Source: a virus
Virus record (IMG/VR): IMGVR_UViG_3300036766_001049
Span: 1 to 46,605 of that record
DNA length: 46,605 nucleotides
Strand: one strand, 5' to 3'
Shown: positions 38,814-46,605 of the stretch, in pieces
Numbering within the stretch: the stretch's first letter is position 1
How the letters are laid out: each line of letters begins with the position of its first letter
The notes under the pieces: model-generated
The model's input: the letters and a program-made list of their open reading frames with translations, nothing else
Databases searched by the model: none
What the model was told of the DNA's origin: nothing
Made by a program: the position numbers and the translations under genes

Positions 38814-39916
38814 TGGCTCAAGTTATTTCAGGATCACAAGTAAAGTTACAAAATGGACAAACGATAAACGCCCAACAGGGCGGATGGTACGATGGTCAAC
38901 AATTCTGGGGTGGGACACTTTCTGCTCCGGGCGTAATTAATTCTCAATCTAGCCAGCAAGGCGCAGGACAGGCAGTCTCCAATGAAGTAATAGCTCAAAC
39001 TAATCCGGCTAATGTTGCCTATATTCAACAGCAACAAGCGGCCTACAAGCCCAGCGCGACTTCCCAACCGATGCCTAGTAGTAATACTGCTGGAAATATT
39101 CCAGGGGGTACAAGTGGCGCAGGTATAGGTTTCCAAGCACCTCAGGATACATTCGACCCGACTAAATTCTATGAAACTGCCTATAATAATTCAGGCATTA
39201 GAAATCTTGAGGCTGATTTAACTGCTAAATCTAATGCCCATAACGAAGCAGTTGCCAAAATTAAAGACAATCCCTACCTATCGGAAGCAACAATGACGGG
39301 AAGAATTAAGAAATTAGATGAAAAGTTTGACGCTGATAATCAAACTGCCCAAAATGATATTGCTATGAAGAAAGCTGATGTTGAGACTCAACTTAATCTT
39401 CAGCTTAAAAAACTGGATATTAATAATGCAGCTACAAAGATGGCTATGGATCAATTTAACACTTTACTGGCGTCTGGCGCGCTCTCAGGGGCTAATGGAC
39501 AGGATATTGCCAATATTACCAGAGCCACTGGAATTAGTAGCAATATGATCCAGAGTGCTATAAGCTCTCAAAAAGCAAAAGATGTTAAAACAAATGTTAT
39601 TCCCTTTGACGATGGCACTAACCAAGGATTTGCGGTTATTAATGAGAGAACAGGGGAGATTATAAATAAGCAGAATGTGGCGGCAAGTAAGCCGGCAGCG
39701 GCAAAACAAGCAACAGAAGCAGAGCAAAAAGCATATTACCTTGATAGATTAAGAGATGTCGCTTCAAGTGGTGCGTATACAGTACCAGATATTTTTAGAC
39801 TATTTAGTGGATACGTAGACCCAAATCAAATTCTTTCAATATATAATTCTAATTCAATTTATGGCCCCGCTACAGAAGACAAAAAATTGTTAAAAAGCTA
39901 TGGGGTAACATTTTAA
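38813..39916 (+). CDS. Hypothetical virion protein with coiled-coil centre
   Basis: 367 residues. The N-terminal 115 residues are Gln/Ser/Gly-rich and likely disordered. Residues 120-220 (EADLTAKSNAHNEAVAKIKD, DIAMKKADVETQLNLQLKKL) form a long helix or coiled coil. The end is a compact helical piece (DVASSGAYTVPDIFRLFSGY). It shares its start with the preceding stop (TAATG). Position after the connector suggests an internal or ejected protein. Confidence 0.55.
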   Translation: MAQVISGSQVKLQNGQTINAQQGGWYDGQQFWGGTLSAPGVINSQSSQQGAGQAVSNEVIAQTNPANVAYIQQQQAAYKPSATSQPMPSSNTAGNIPGGTSGAGIGFQAPQDTFDPTKFYETAYNNSGIRNLEADLTAKSNAHNEAVAKIKDNPYLSEATMTGRIKKLDEKFDADNQTAQNDIAMKKADVETQLNLQLKKLDINNAATKMAMDQFNTLLASGALSGANGQDIANITRATGISSNMIQSAISSQKAKDVKTNVIPFDDGTNQGFAVINERTGEIINKQNVAASKPAAAKQATEAEQKAYYLDRLRDVASSGAYTVPDIFRLFSGYVDPNQILSIYNSNSIYGPATEDKKLLKSYGVTF

Positions 39917-41652
39917 TGCCTTTTTCAGATCCTACCTTTGAAGCTCGATTAAATAAAATTTCAGGGGTTCAAGGCCCAAATAAGCCTATTGTTAGTTCTG
40001 GTTATTCTAATCCTGCTTTTGAGAAACGATTGCAACAAATTGTTCAAAGTCCTAAACCTCAAACTTCTCAAGTTTCTCAACCAGTTCAAATATCTCCAAA
40101 TCAGACTTTTATATCTAAAGCTAAGCAAACAACAACTAATTTTATTGATAGCGCATTTAAGACTGTAAAATCTATTGCCAAACCTGTAACAAAACAAGTA
40201 AGCAAGATATTAGATAAACCTGTACCCAAAAAAATTGCGCTGGCTTATGCGAAATTAAGCCCCAACGAGCAAGGCAGAGAGTTTGAAAGAAAAATTAAGT
40301 CAGGCGAAGTTAAAAGTATAAGTGATGTTTTCGCTATTCCAAGAAATGTAACAGGGCAACAAGCAGCAACCATGATTGAAGAGGGGTTAAATTCACTTTT
40401 TTTTGCGCTTCCGGCAACCTCTTCACTCAAGGGTGCGACAAAAACTTTTGGTGACTTTGTTAAATCTGGATTAATTGGGGGAGGTATACTTGCTGGTACA
40501 CAAGCAGGTATTACTAAATTAAAAGGAGAAAAACAAGATGTCAAAGGTCTTGCTGAATCTTTTGCAATAGGTACAGCTTTTGGGTTTGCAACTCCAAAGC
40601 AATTTCCCAAAAAAGGCAAGAAAATTACTATTACCCCCGATGAAGCAATAAATAAAGTAATTAATACTGATTTAGAAAATACTCCTGTAGGTAAAAAGAT
40701 AATAAAAACTTCTTTTGAGGCTAAAGCTAAAGATACTAAGATTGAAATTACTTATGATGAAATCAGTAAACTTAAAACTCAAAGCGGTGTAGGGGTTAAG
40801 GTTGAATTAGAAACAATAAAAGCAGAAGGTAATTATACTAGAGTTATTTCAGACAGGGAATTAAAAACTCTGAATGAAACAGGAAAGTTACCAGCGAATA
40901 AAGAAGGGTATGTCAATGTTATAAATCCAGGTGAAAAGTCCCTTAAAGTGGGCGAGAATAAAACCCATGTCGTTACTTTTAAACCAGAAGTTAAAGGTTT
41001 AATTGAATCAGAAGCAAAAGGACAATCAGTAATTAAAGGTGAGATACCTAAAACTTATGTCCAAAGTATTAAAGAAAATGTAATTAAGCCAAAAACTGAG
41101 AAGAAACCACAAAGCAGAGTATTCGAGCGCCTACAGCAAGAACACCCAGAACAATTAAAAGGTGAATTACCTTATGACCGCGCCGTTCTAAAAAAAGAAT
41201 TTGATGAGGCAGCAGGACGTATTGTCAAAGATAAACAAAAGGCATACGAACTTGCTATGGGTAGAGAGCAAGGAACAACTGAAATTAAATCAGTTACCAC
41301 AAGTATAGAATTAGCTGAACAAGCATTAAAAGAAGGTAAAAATGAATTATATGAAAAACTTACGAGAAACAGAAGTATTGCACAAACAAGACGTGGGCAA
41401 GCTGTCGTTGCTGAAAAAGGAAGTGTTATAGATAACAGCGTCTCAAGGTATGTCAAAGAATTAGTTTCATCGAGACTTGAGACTCTTGGGAAGAAATATT
41501 TATCAGGATTAAAAGAAGGGGATAGTATTAAAAAACGTGCGGTAGAAGTATTAGACGGTAAAGTTGAGCAATTAGAAACGAAAATTGCAAAAGGTAAACT
41601 TGATGTTAAAACAGCCTTAAAATTATTAGATGAACTTGCCTGTTTAACATGA
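39916..41652 (+). CDS. Candidate ejection (internal virion) protein
   Basis: 578 residues. The N-terminus repeats a short motif (DPTFEARLNKISGV, NPAFEKRLQQIVQ). Residues about 150-220 are Gly/Ala-rich and partly hydrophobic (GLIGGGILAGTQAGITKLKG). A beta part (GYVNVINPGEKSLKVGENKT) and a long Lys/Glu-rich helical tail follow. Large helical proteins after the connector in short-tailed phages usually enter the host with DNA. It overlaps the next gene by four bases. Confidence 0.5.
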   Translation: MPFSDPTFEARLNKISGVQGPNKPIVSSGYSNPAFEKRLQQIVQSPKPQTSQVSQPVQISPNQTFISKAKQTTTNFIDSAFKTVKSIAKPVTKQVSKILDKPVPKKIALAYAKLSPNEQGREFERKIKSGEVKSISDVFAIPRNVTGQQAATMIEEGLNSLFFALPATSSLKGATKTFGDFVKSGLIGGGILAGTQAGITKLKGEKQDVKGLAESFAIGTAFGFATPKQFPKKGKKITITPDEAINKVINTDLENTPVGKKIIKTSFEAKAKDTKIEITYDEISKLKTQSGVGVKVELETIKAEGNYTRVISDRELKTLNETGKLPANKEGYVNVINPGEKSLKVGENKTHVVTFKPEVKGLIESEAKGQSVIKGEIPKTYVQSIKENVIKPKTEKKPQSRVFERLQQEHPEQLKGELPYDRAVLKKEFDEAAGRIVKDKQKAYELAMGREQGTTEIKSVTTSIELAEQALKEGKNELYEKLTRNRSIAQTRRGQAVVAEKGSVIDNSVSRYVKELVSSRLETLGKKYLSGLKEGDSIKKRAVEVLDGKVEQLETKIAKGKLDVKTALKLLDELACLT

Positions 41653-43685
41653 AAGCTTGTATACCAAAAGCGATAGTTGAAAATCTTAAAATTCAGCTCT
41701 CAAAGGGAGAAATTGATGCTAATACAATAGCCAAAATGCTGCCGGAAGAAAAAGTAGCATTGAAATCTATATTAGAAAGTGTTGTCTCAGAAGGCTTAGG
41801 AGTAAAAGTTTCTTCTGAAGAAATAGCAAGCATAAGTAAAATCTCTAAAAAAATAGATACAGCACAAAAAACTCTTGGTGATGATTTAGGTAATCCAAGT
41901 AAATTACAAGAAAACATTGACTTTTTTAAAGCGCACAAAGAAATGGATAACTATTTACAATCACGATCTCCTGCTCCAGTGTTAAAAGTTTTAACAAGTA
42001 CAATAGGTCGTGGAATGATGTTATTTTCTGTTAAATCACCAGTTTTGAATATTGGATCAAACGTGGAGATTGGATTAACCGAAGCATTATCAAGAAGAAT
42101 AGCTGGCTTCCAGATTTTAGGCACCGATTCTAAATTGGCTCGTAGTTACATAAGAATGGTTAATAAAATTTACCAAAAATCCGGATATGATATTTCGAGG
42201 ATGGAAACCTTGAGAGATACTGGCGCCAGCGGAGAAAGGGTTTTAGGTCACATAGTGACTGCACAAGGTAAAGGCAAGGTAAGAGCGGTTGGTAGAGCGG
42301 TTGAAGATGTAGTTTTCAAACAATTAATGGGTGCGCCAGACGTCGCTTTTTCTTCAGCCCATTTTGCAGATAGTGTAAACCTAAACGCTAGAAAACTTGC
42401 AAAGGGTGACAAAACTTTAGCTCGCACATGGATGGAAGATTCAATGAGAATTAATCCGACTACCCCTCAAGGTGAAATATTAAGAACCCAAGGAAGACTT
42501 GACGCAATGAAAGCTACTTGGACAGATACGAGTTGGGCTTCAAAGGTTTCAAATGGAATTAGAAACATATTAAATGAAGTAAGTGGTGATTTAAGAGCCG
42601 GTGATTATTTACTCCCATTTATAAAAACTCCAGCAAATGTTATTGCTACCGGGATGGAATATGCCGGGCTTGGAATACCTAAAGCATTTTTTAAATTAGC
42701 TAATGCAGTTAGAACAGGTGAATTGGGTAGTCCCGGAACAATGCGAAGTATTTCCAGAGATTTAACAAGAGCAGGTTTTGGAATTACTGGAGGATTACTT
42801 ATTACGAGTCAATTAAAAGATGATGATTTTGTTGGTGCGTATGATCCAGCAAGGGCGCAAATAGAAGCACTAAGAAATTCAAATTATAATGCAATCAGAA
42901 TTAAGGGCAAATGGATTTCAACTGATTGGCTTGCGGCATTGGCAGTACCAGTAACAGCTATAATGTATGCCAGAAAATATGGCAAAACGGGTGGCGAAAG
43001 AACATTCCAGTATAGTAAAGGTGTTCTACAATCTGCATTACAAATTCCTGGTGTTTCTGATATTTATGATGCGGTGAAAACTGATGCTTACAAAACTAAT
43101 CAGTCCTTAGAAGAAATGACTGGTGAAACAGTAAACTATATAAGTTCACAAATATATAGTCGATTAATACCAAGTTTTCTATCAGATGCTGCAAAAGCTT
43201 TTGACCCTAAAGTTAGACAATCGGTAAAAGGATTTGAAAGTATTAAATCCAAAATACCAGGGTTAAGTCAAACATTACCCGTTAAAAAGAACATTTTTGG
43301 AGAAGAAGTGCAGGGTGAATCAGCACTATCAGATATATTCTTTGGAGCAAGAATTAAAACAGATAAAACAGATCCTTTAATAAAAGAGGTTAATACAATT
43401 TCTCAAACTACTGGCAAGGGGATAAGTTTCACCGATTGGGATAGAAGTTCAAGTAAACAGTTAGCACAGTTTAAAGAACAAAATGGCGCAGGAGAATTTA
43501 ACAAGGCAAAAATAGACTATGGTAAAGAATTAAAGAGTTTACTTGATGAACTTATTTCAAGTTCAGATTATGAAGACATGACAGATGAAGATAAATTAAA
43601 TGCTATCAGAAATCAGGATACTAAAGCTATTCAGACAATATTTGACGATTATGGATTTGAATATGAAAAACCTACTAAAGACTAG
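41649..43685 (+). CDS. Candidate ejection protein, large helical
   Basis: 678 residues. The middle (LNIGSNVEIGLTEALSRRIA, SARTW-type helices, LLPFIKTPANVIATGMEYAG) and the segment AIRIKGKWISTDWLAALAVP are like the C-terminal parts of large polyvalent or internal phage proteins. Hydrophobic helices around residues 360-450 could insert in a membrane. It lacks a visible catalytic motif. Probably packaged in the virion and injected, together with the preceding product. Confidence 0.55.
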   Translation: MKACIPKAIVENLKIQLSKGEIDANTIAKMLPEEKVALKSILESVVSEGLGVKVSSEEIASISKISKKIDTAQKTLGDDLGNPSKLQENIDFFKAHKEMDNYLQSRSPAPVLKVLTSTIGRGMMLFSVKSPVLNIGSNVEIGLTEALSRRIAGFQILGTDSKLARSYIRMVNKIYQKSGYDISRMETLRDTGASGERVLGHIVTAQGKGKVRAVGRAVEDVVFKQLMGAPDVAFSSAHFADSVNLNARKLAKGDKTLARTWMEDSMRINPTTPQGEILRTQGRLDAMKATWTDTSWASKVSNGIRNILNEVSGDLRAGDYLLPFIKTPANVIATGMEYAGLGIPKAFFKLANAVRTGELGSPGTMRSISRDLTRAGFGITGGLLITSQLKDDDFVGAYDPARAQIEALRNSNYNAIRIKGKWISTDWLAALAVPVTAIMYARKYGKTGGERTFQYSKGVLQSALQIPGVSDIYDAVKTDAYKTNQSLEEMTGETVNYISSQIYSRLIPSFLSDAAKAFDPKVRQSVKGFESIKSKIPGLSQTLPVKKNIFGEEVQGESALSDIFFGARIKTDKTDPLIKEVNTISQTTGKGISFTDWDRSSSKQLAQFKEQNGAGEFNKAKIDYGKELKSLLDELISSSDYEDMTDEDKLNAIRNQDTKAIQTIFDDYGFEYEKPTKD

Positions 43686-43730
43686 TCAACAGATAAAAGA
43701 AACTACTACAATTAAATCATTGACACCAAA

Positions 43731-43994
43731 ATGACAAAACCAGATGGTGAACGTATTGCAGCAATGGAACAAAAAATGATTGATGTATCGGCACAACTTA
43801 CAGAGGTCGCTTTAGATGTTAAAGATATTAAAGAAAAGTTATCTTTTAAATTGGCAGACCACAGGGAATTTGAAGATAGGCTTAAAAGACTGGAACAAAA
43901 AGAAGGATTATGGCGATGGTTATCCCCAACATTGGCAGCAGTTTTTGGTTCGATAGGGACTTTTCTAATTATTGAATATTTTAAGACACACTAG
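43731..43994 (+). CDS. XhlA-like holin or lysis accessory protein
   Basis: 87 residues. Residues 5-60 form a coiled coil (IAAMEQKMIDVSAQLTEVAL, DRLKRLEQKEG) and 65-83 one membrane helix (WLSPTLAAVFGSIGTFLIIE). This is the layout of haemolysin XhlA-type proteins, which work with a holin and an endolysin. It opens the lysis block. No ribosome site is obvious before the ATG. Confidence 0.7.
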   Translation: MTKPDGERIAAMEQKMIDVSAQLTEVALDVKDIKEKLSFKLADHREFEDRLKRLEQKEGLWRWLSPTLAAVFGSIGTFLIIEYFKTH

Positions 43995-44285
43995 ATGGTG
44001 ATTGAACATTCACGATTTGTAGGCAATCCGGAACTGGAAAGCAAAATCCAACACAACCTTAAAGTTGCAGGGGAAAATAACTACGCCGTCAGGCTAAATA
44101 GACTTCAACTTGTAGAGGGAATGAAATTGTGGCGGGCGTATGACGAGCAAACGTGGACAGTGGTTAGGAAACTCCCTAACGGTCAGGTATGGATGGTACA
44201 CGATTATGAAGCAGAAGGGCATAGGCCACATGGAGAGATTTGGGGTTCCAGAAGACTTGTCCGTGTGCCTCGGGGGTTAATCTAG
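43995..44285 (+). CDS. Hypothetical protein in the lysis block
   Basis: 96 residues, starting directly after the previous stop (TAGATG). AVRLNRLQLVEGMKLWRAYD and QVWMVHDYEAEGHRPHGEIW give a compact alpha/beta look. No family recognised and no export signal. Confidence 0.55.
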   Translation: MVIEHSRFVGNPELESKIQHNLKVAGENNYAVRLNRLQLVEGMKLWRAYDEQTWTVVRKLPNGQVWMVHDYEAEGHRPHGEIWGSRRLVRVPRGLI

Positions 44286-44286
44286 T

Positions 44287-44550
44287 GTGGAACGCCACAG
44301 AGTACGGGTAGCCGAAACTCAAATAGAACTGATGCTATCGGGGTTCCGAATGGTTTTACGAGATTTGGTACGGGAGGATTTGGAGCCACAGCACAGAGAA
44401 TATGTGAAGGAAACCCTAGATGAGATAGCCCTTCATTGTGTAGACGCAGGGTTGGGGGTTCGGCTTGCGGAAATACAGGAGAATGTTTTGTGTGAAGAAA
44501 GGTTAATTAAATTAAAAAAGGCATGGGATGATGGGGAGATTGCGTTATGA
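44287..44550 (+). CDS. Hypothetical helical protein (GTG start)
   Basis: 87 residues starting with GTG one base after the previous stop. Nearly all helical and acidic (REDLEPQHREYVKETLDEIA, EIQENVLCEERLIKLKKAWD). Function unknown. A 6-codon frame overlapping its stop (about 44547-44567) holds the AAAGGAG site for the endolysin. Confidence 0.5.
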   Translation: MERHRVRVAETQIELMLSGFRMVLRDLVREDLEPQHREYVKETLDEIALHCVDAGLGVRLAEIQENVLCEERLIKLKKAWDDGEIAL

Positions 44551-44574
44551 ATGAAAAAGGAGTATGACTAATCT

Positions 44575-45462
44575 ATGACATTTACTGAATTTAAAAACCA
44601 GTACAATGGTCAATCCAACGTAGGTAATACTGCTGCTAATCGTGGACAGTGTGTAGGTTTAGTATCACTTTGGATGGATAACTTTAAAATCGCCCATGTT
44701 TGGGGCGATGCCAAAGACCTTTATGCCAATGCTTCCGATAAAGACTTCGCAAAGATTCCCAACGACCCCACCGCAATTCCTCAGCAAGGCGATATTATAG
44801 TTTGGTCTAGTGCTTTTAATGGTGGTGTCGGACATACAGGTATTGCTTCGGGTAAAGCAGATGTTAATACTTTTGAATGTTTTGAACAAAATGACCCTAT
44901 CGGCTCCAGCCCCCACTTAAAGACCTACAACTATGCTTATGTAACAGGATGGCTTAGGCCGATTGTAGCCCAAACTACCGCTACAGACGCTATCAGCGTC
45001 CCAAAAGCGACGTTTGAAGACCTCGTGAGAAAAGCTACAGCGTTTGATATTGTCTGTGATTACCTGAAATTTGACAAGAGTACTACGGATGGTAGTAGAA
45101 TAACCATTGTCCTTGAAAACTTCAAAGACGAACTCCTCGCAATTAACAAATCCCTTGCAAAAGTGGAAGCAGAAAACCTCGACCTACAAGCCAAACTTAA
45201 CCAGACGGCAACAGTTCCACCTTCGGATATTCCAACTGGTGGTATGGCTGGTTCTGGGGATAGTACTGCTTATGATATTACTGGCGGGGGTGCAGCAGTA
45301 CCAAACGGAAGTACTACTAATACCACCTCTGTTGGTAACGCTGGCAGTGGTGATAGCCCCGAAGTGGTGCCGCAGGAAGCTCAAGGAATTCAATTCCTTG
45401 CACCTATTTTCTATAACATTGTAAATTGGTTTAAATCTATCTGGAAAAAGATAATGGGATGA
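44575..45462 (+). CDS. CHAP-domain endolysin
   Basis: 295 residues. Residues 1-115 are a CHAP peptidase/amidase: ANRGQCVGLVSLWM with Cys26, QQGDIIVWSSAF, GGVGHTGIASG with His87, and a final YAYVTGWLRP. It cuts peptide or amide bonds of peptidoglycan. A helical middle (150-215, probable coiled coil) and a Gly/Thr/Ser-rich linker lead to an end with FYNIVNWFKSIWKKIMG, an amphipathic basic helix that might bind membranes or cell wall. AAAGGAG lies upstream. Not exported by itself; depends on holin. Confidence 0.85.
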   Translation: MTFTEFKNQYNGQSNVGNTAANRGQCVGLVSLWMDNFKIAHVWGDAKDLYANASDKDFAKIPNDPTAIPQQGDIIVWSSAFNGGVGHTGIASGKADVNTFECFEQNDPIGSSPHLKTYNYAYVTGWLRPIVAQTTATDAISVPKATFEDLVRKATAFDIVCDYLKFDKSTTDGSRITIVLENFKDELLAINKSLAKVEAENLDLQAKLNQTATVPPSDIPTGGMAGSGDSTAYDITGGGAAVPNGSTTNTTSVGNAGSGDSPEVVPQEAQGIQFLAPIFYNIVNWFKSIWKKIMG

Positions 45463-45713
45463 AACCACGATTCTATTTAAAACTATATAAAAAAGGGCAT
45501 ATGGTGTATAAGACGTCCAGGGCATCAAAAAGACGTTTATTGGCAAAAGCTACGCACGCTTTATTGTCAGAATCAATCGATAAAGCCTATCTTAAGGTTG
45601 AATATAGTAAGGGTAAAATAAACGAAGGGATATATATCACTTTAGCCGGATTTCAGCAAGCGTATGAAGCTTTTACCAGCCAATCGTTAATTGATTATGT
45701 GAAAGGAGCGTGA
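45459..45713 (+). CDS. Hypothetical protein after the endolysin
   Basis: 84 residues, ATGA overlap with the endolysin. Basic N-terminus (KPRFYLKLYKKGHMVYKTSR), then a helix and a small beta part (YLKVEYSKGKINEGIYITLA). No family seen. Its 3' end holds the AAAGGAG site of the next gene. Confidence 0.55.
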   Translation: MKPRFYLKLYKKGHMVYKTSRASKRRLLAKATHALLSESIDKAYLKVEYSKGKINEGIYITLAGFQQAYEAFTSQSLIDYVKGA

Positions 45714-45717
45714 TGAA

Positions 45718-45915
45718 ATGAAAGACTTTTTCAAGACTACACTTGGCCGCTTTGTTATATCAGTAGGTTTTGCAGTGGTGGCGGTTATCGTTAATATGGT
45801 AATTGCCTTTGTTGCACAGAATCCTGCTTTCTTTACGCCTACAACGGTATTATTTGTTAATGCGGTATTATTCGGGATTAAGAACTTTGCAGATAAACGA
45901 ATCGACAACATTTAG
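45718..45915 (+). CDS. Holin-like protein with two membrane helices
   Basis: 65 residues. Two hydrophobic helices, about 10-33 (RFVISVGFAVVAVIVNMVIA) and 37-55, with a short polar link and a charged end (KNFADKRIDNI). Size and site beside the endolysin suit a class II holin that opens the inner membrane. With the XhlA-like gene 2 kb upstream, the phage may carry a holin and a partner. Confidence 0.65.
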   Translation: MKDFFKTTLGRFVISVGFAVVAVIVNMVIAFVAQNPAFFTPTTVLFVNAVLFGIKNFADKRIDNI

Positions 45916-45929
45916 TAATAAATTAAATA

Positions 45930-46139
45930 ATGCCAAAAGGAATTTACGAAAGAAAAATAAACCCCGTTCTTAATCTAGGTAAATATGCCATAGAAGGTAA
46001 TCCGTGGCGTAAAGGCAAGAAATTAAGATTAGAACTATTTAATGGTAGGACTTTATGCCACAATTGTCATATTAAAACAGAAAATTGGGGGATGAAAAAC
46101 AAAAGTCATCCTCATTGGACGAGAATGTGTGACCTCTAA
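45930..46139 (+). pseudogene. Remnant of an HNH homing endonuclease with internal deletion
   Basis: 69 residues. MPKGIYERKINPVLNLGKYA matches the start of the HNH gene at 4980 (VLNLGKLAQKG...PWNKG), and LELFNGRTLCHNCHIKTENW matches its end (LSNGRTLCINCHK). The middle with the first HNH His/Asp and the NUMOD motif is missing, so the nuclease should be inactive. The deletion keeps the frame. Confidence 0.65.
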
Positions 46140-46157
46140 ATTTCACGAGTTAGAGGT
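46132..46157. terminator. Hairpin between converging operons
   Basis: ACCTCTAA (46132-46139) and TTAGAGGT (46150-46157) form a perfect 8-bp stem with a 10-base loop at the end of the rightward unit. No T run follows on either strand, so it is only a possible terminator or RNA-end protector. Bases 46158-46227 hold nothing else convincing. Confidence 0.4.
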
Positions 46158-46227
46158 GTAAGTGGTTGATACAAAGACGTGTGGAAAAGGGTGGTGGAGA
46201 GTTGACTTTCAGCTTACCATTACTATT

Positions 46228-46323
46228 CTACCCCGTCTTTGTTCTTTTAGGCAAATAAAGATATAAAACCACTAACGGCCAGATGATAAATAGAAATATA
46301 ATTCCACCCAGTATTTGTTTCAT
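46228..46323 (-). CDS. 31-residue single-helix membrane microprotein
   Basis: From ATG 46323 to TAG at 46228. MKQILGGIIFLFIIWPLVVL is a membrane helix, followed by a short basic tail (LPKRTKTG). The ATG overlaps the stop of the upstream minus-strand gene (ATGA). It would be the last gene of the leftward operon if the genome is circular. Function unknown; small membrane proteins of phages may act in lysis or superinfection control. Confidence 0.5.
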   Translation of the reverse strand: MKQILGGIIFLFIIWPLVVLYLYLPKRTKTG

Positions 46324-46605
46324 CCCTCTTGTTTACCCCGCTTGAGGGGTTGTTTGGTTAAGCGTGATACTAACAATTCTTCAACTGCAAATAGTGCTTC
46401 ATGCCAACCATTATCCCAACTATCCGTAACGTAAGTCTTACAACCCTTTTCATGCAAATCTTTAGTTTCCCCAATTATCTCCTCCACCTCCCGTTGTAAG
46501 TGAGATTTAAATAATGCTTCAATTTCGTCTATAGCGTCATTTAATTCTGAGGTATTAGCTATCCCATAACCTAGTGAATTAGTTAAAATTATTTCTTTGA
46601 TCGAA
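46320..46605 (-). CDS. Hypothetical protein, cut by the right edge (C-terminal part)
   Basis: The minus strand is open from the window edge to TGA at 46320-46322, giving about 94 residues. The centre (IIGETKDLHEKGCKTYVTDS) is identical to the protein at the left edge over 27 residues, while the first half differs (DAIDEIEALFKSHLQREVEE against DALEALYKSRLQAEVEG). The end, SRLTKQPLKRGKQEG, shows how the left copy may finish. No family recognised. Confidence 0.75.
   Translation of the reverse strand, partial: SIKEIILTNSLGYGIANTSELNDAIDEIEALFKSHLQREVEEIIGETKDLHEKGCKTYVTDSWDNGWHEALFAVEELLVSRLTKQPLKRGKQEG
46400..46479. repeat. 80-bp exact direct repeat, right copy
   Basis: Identical to bases 1-80; see the left copy. 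The window continues for another 126 bases past the repeat with diverged but homologous sequence, so this is not a simple end overlap of one circular molecule. Confidence 0.9.

Noticed and set aside
46202-46229. Rightward promoter TTGACT-16-TATTCT near the right edge
   Set aside because: It points into minus-strand genes with no rightward gene after it; likely chance in AT-rich DNA, though an antisense role is not excluded.
1-46605. Alternative genetic code (TGA recoded)
   Set aside because: TGA ends many genes at sensible positions, including ATGA overlaps, and no gene needs TGA read-through.

Overview
The window looks like an almost complete genome of a tailed bacteriophage, probably podovirus-like. 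Marker genes are terminase small and large subunits, portal, a scaffold-like protein, major capsid protein, a head-tail connector, two large candidate ejection proteins, holin-like membrane proteins, a CHAP endolysin and a membrane-anchored lytic transglycosylase. I see no tape measure, tail tube, sheath, integrase, DNA polymerase or RNA polymerase. Ribosome sites as complete as AAAGGAGGTGA point to a bacterial host with a canonical 16S 3' end, and two peptidoglycan-cutting enzymes point to a walled host. The base composition is AT-rich, with a few GC-rich islands (terL and part of the gene at 1645-2232). The host cannot be named. One gene family recalls proteins I associate with candidate-phyla bacteria, but this is only a recollection.

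Layout: a divergent promoter pair at 6991-7067 splits the genome into two transcription units. The leftward unit (6984 down to 1) carries small and early-type genes: two small HTH proteins, a single-strand-binding-like protein, a PD-(D/E)XK nuclease, zinc-ribbon proteins, a tRNA-like element and the transglycosylase. The rightward unit carries a RecA-fold replicative ATPase, a 600-bp region with iterons and palindromes (candidate origin), the packaging and capsid genes (8977-15791), a first Ser-rich protein, a DUF2829/Tad2-like anti-defence gene, a 12.5-kb sugar and glycosyltransferase island (17578-30045), fibre genes with very long Ser/Ala/Pro repeats (30068-36410), small tail proteins, connector and ejection proteins (36412-43685), and lysis genes (43731-45915). 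At the right edge minus-strand genes reappear. An exact 80-bp copy of the window start lies at 46400-46479, inside a variant of the gene that is cut by the left edge. This suggests a circular or circularly permuted genome of about 46.4 kb whose contig ends carry two alleles, or two paralogues.

Main idea: the island encodes a sedoheptulose/heptose route (FSA-type transaldolase, GmhA-like isomerase, HddA-like kinase, a possible stand-in phosphatase, a HIGH-type nucleotidyltransferase), a sugar epimerase, a UDP-glucose-dehydrogenase-like protein, four related GT2 glycosyltransferases (one fused to a methyltransferase), a GT-B-like transferase and several sugar-type methyltransferases. It is followed directly by virion proteins whose Ser-rich stretches would be ideal O-glycan acceptors. 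I propose a phage-encoded, mucin-like virion glycosylation system. This rests on family recognition and gene order only; no acceptor or sugar has been shown.

Many operon-head genes have a sigma70-like -10 only 4-9 bases before the start codon and no leader. Leaderless transcription therefore appears to be common in this genome, while genes inside operons overlap by ATGA or use strong ribosome sites.
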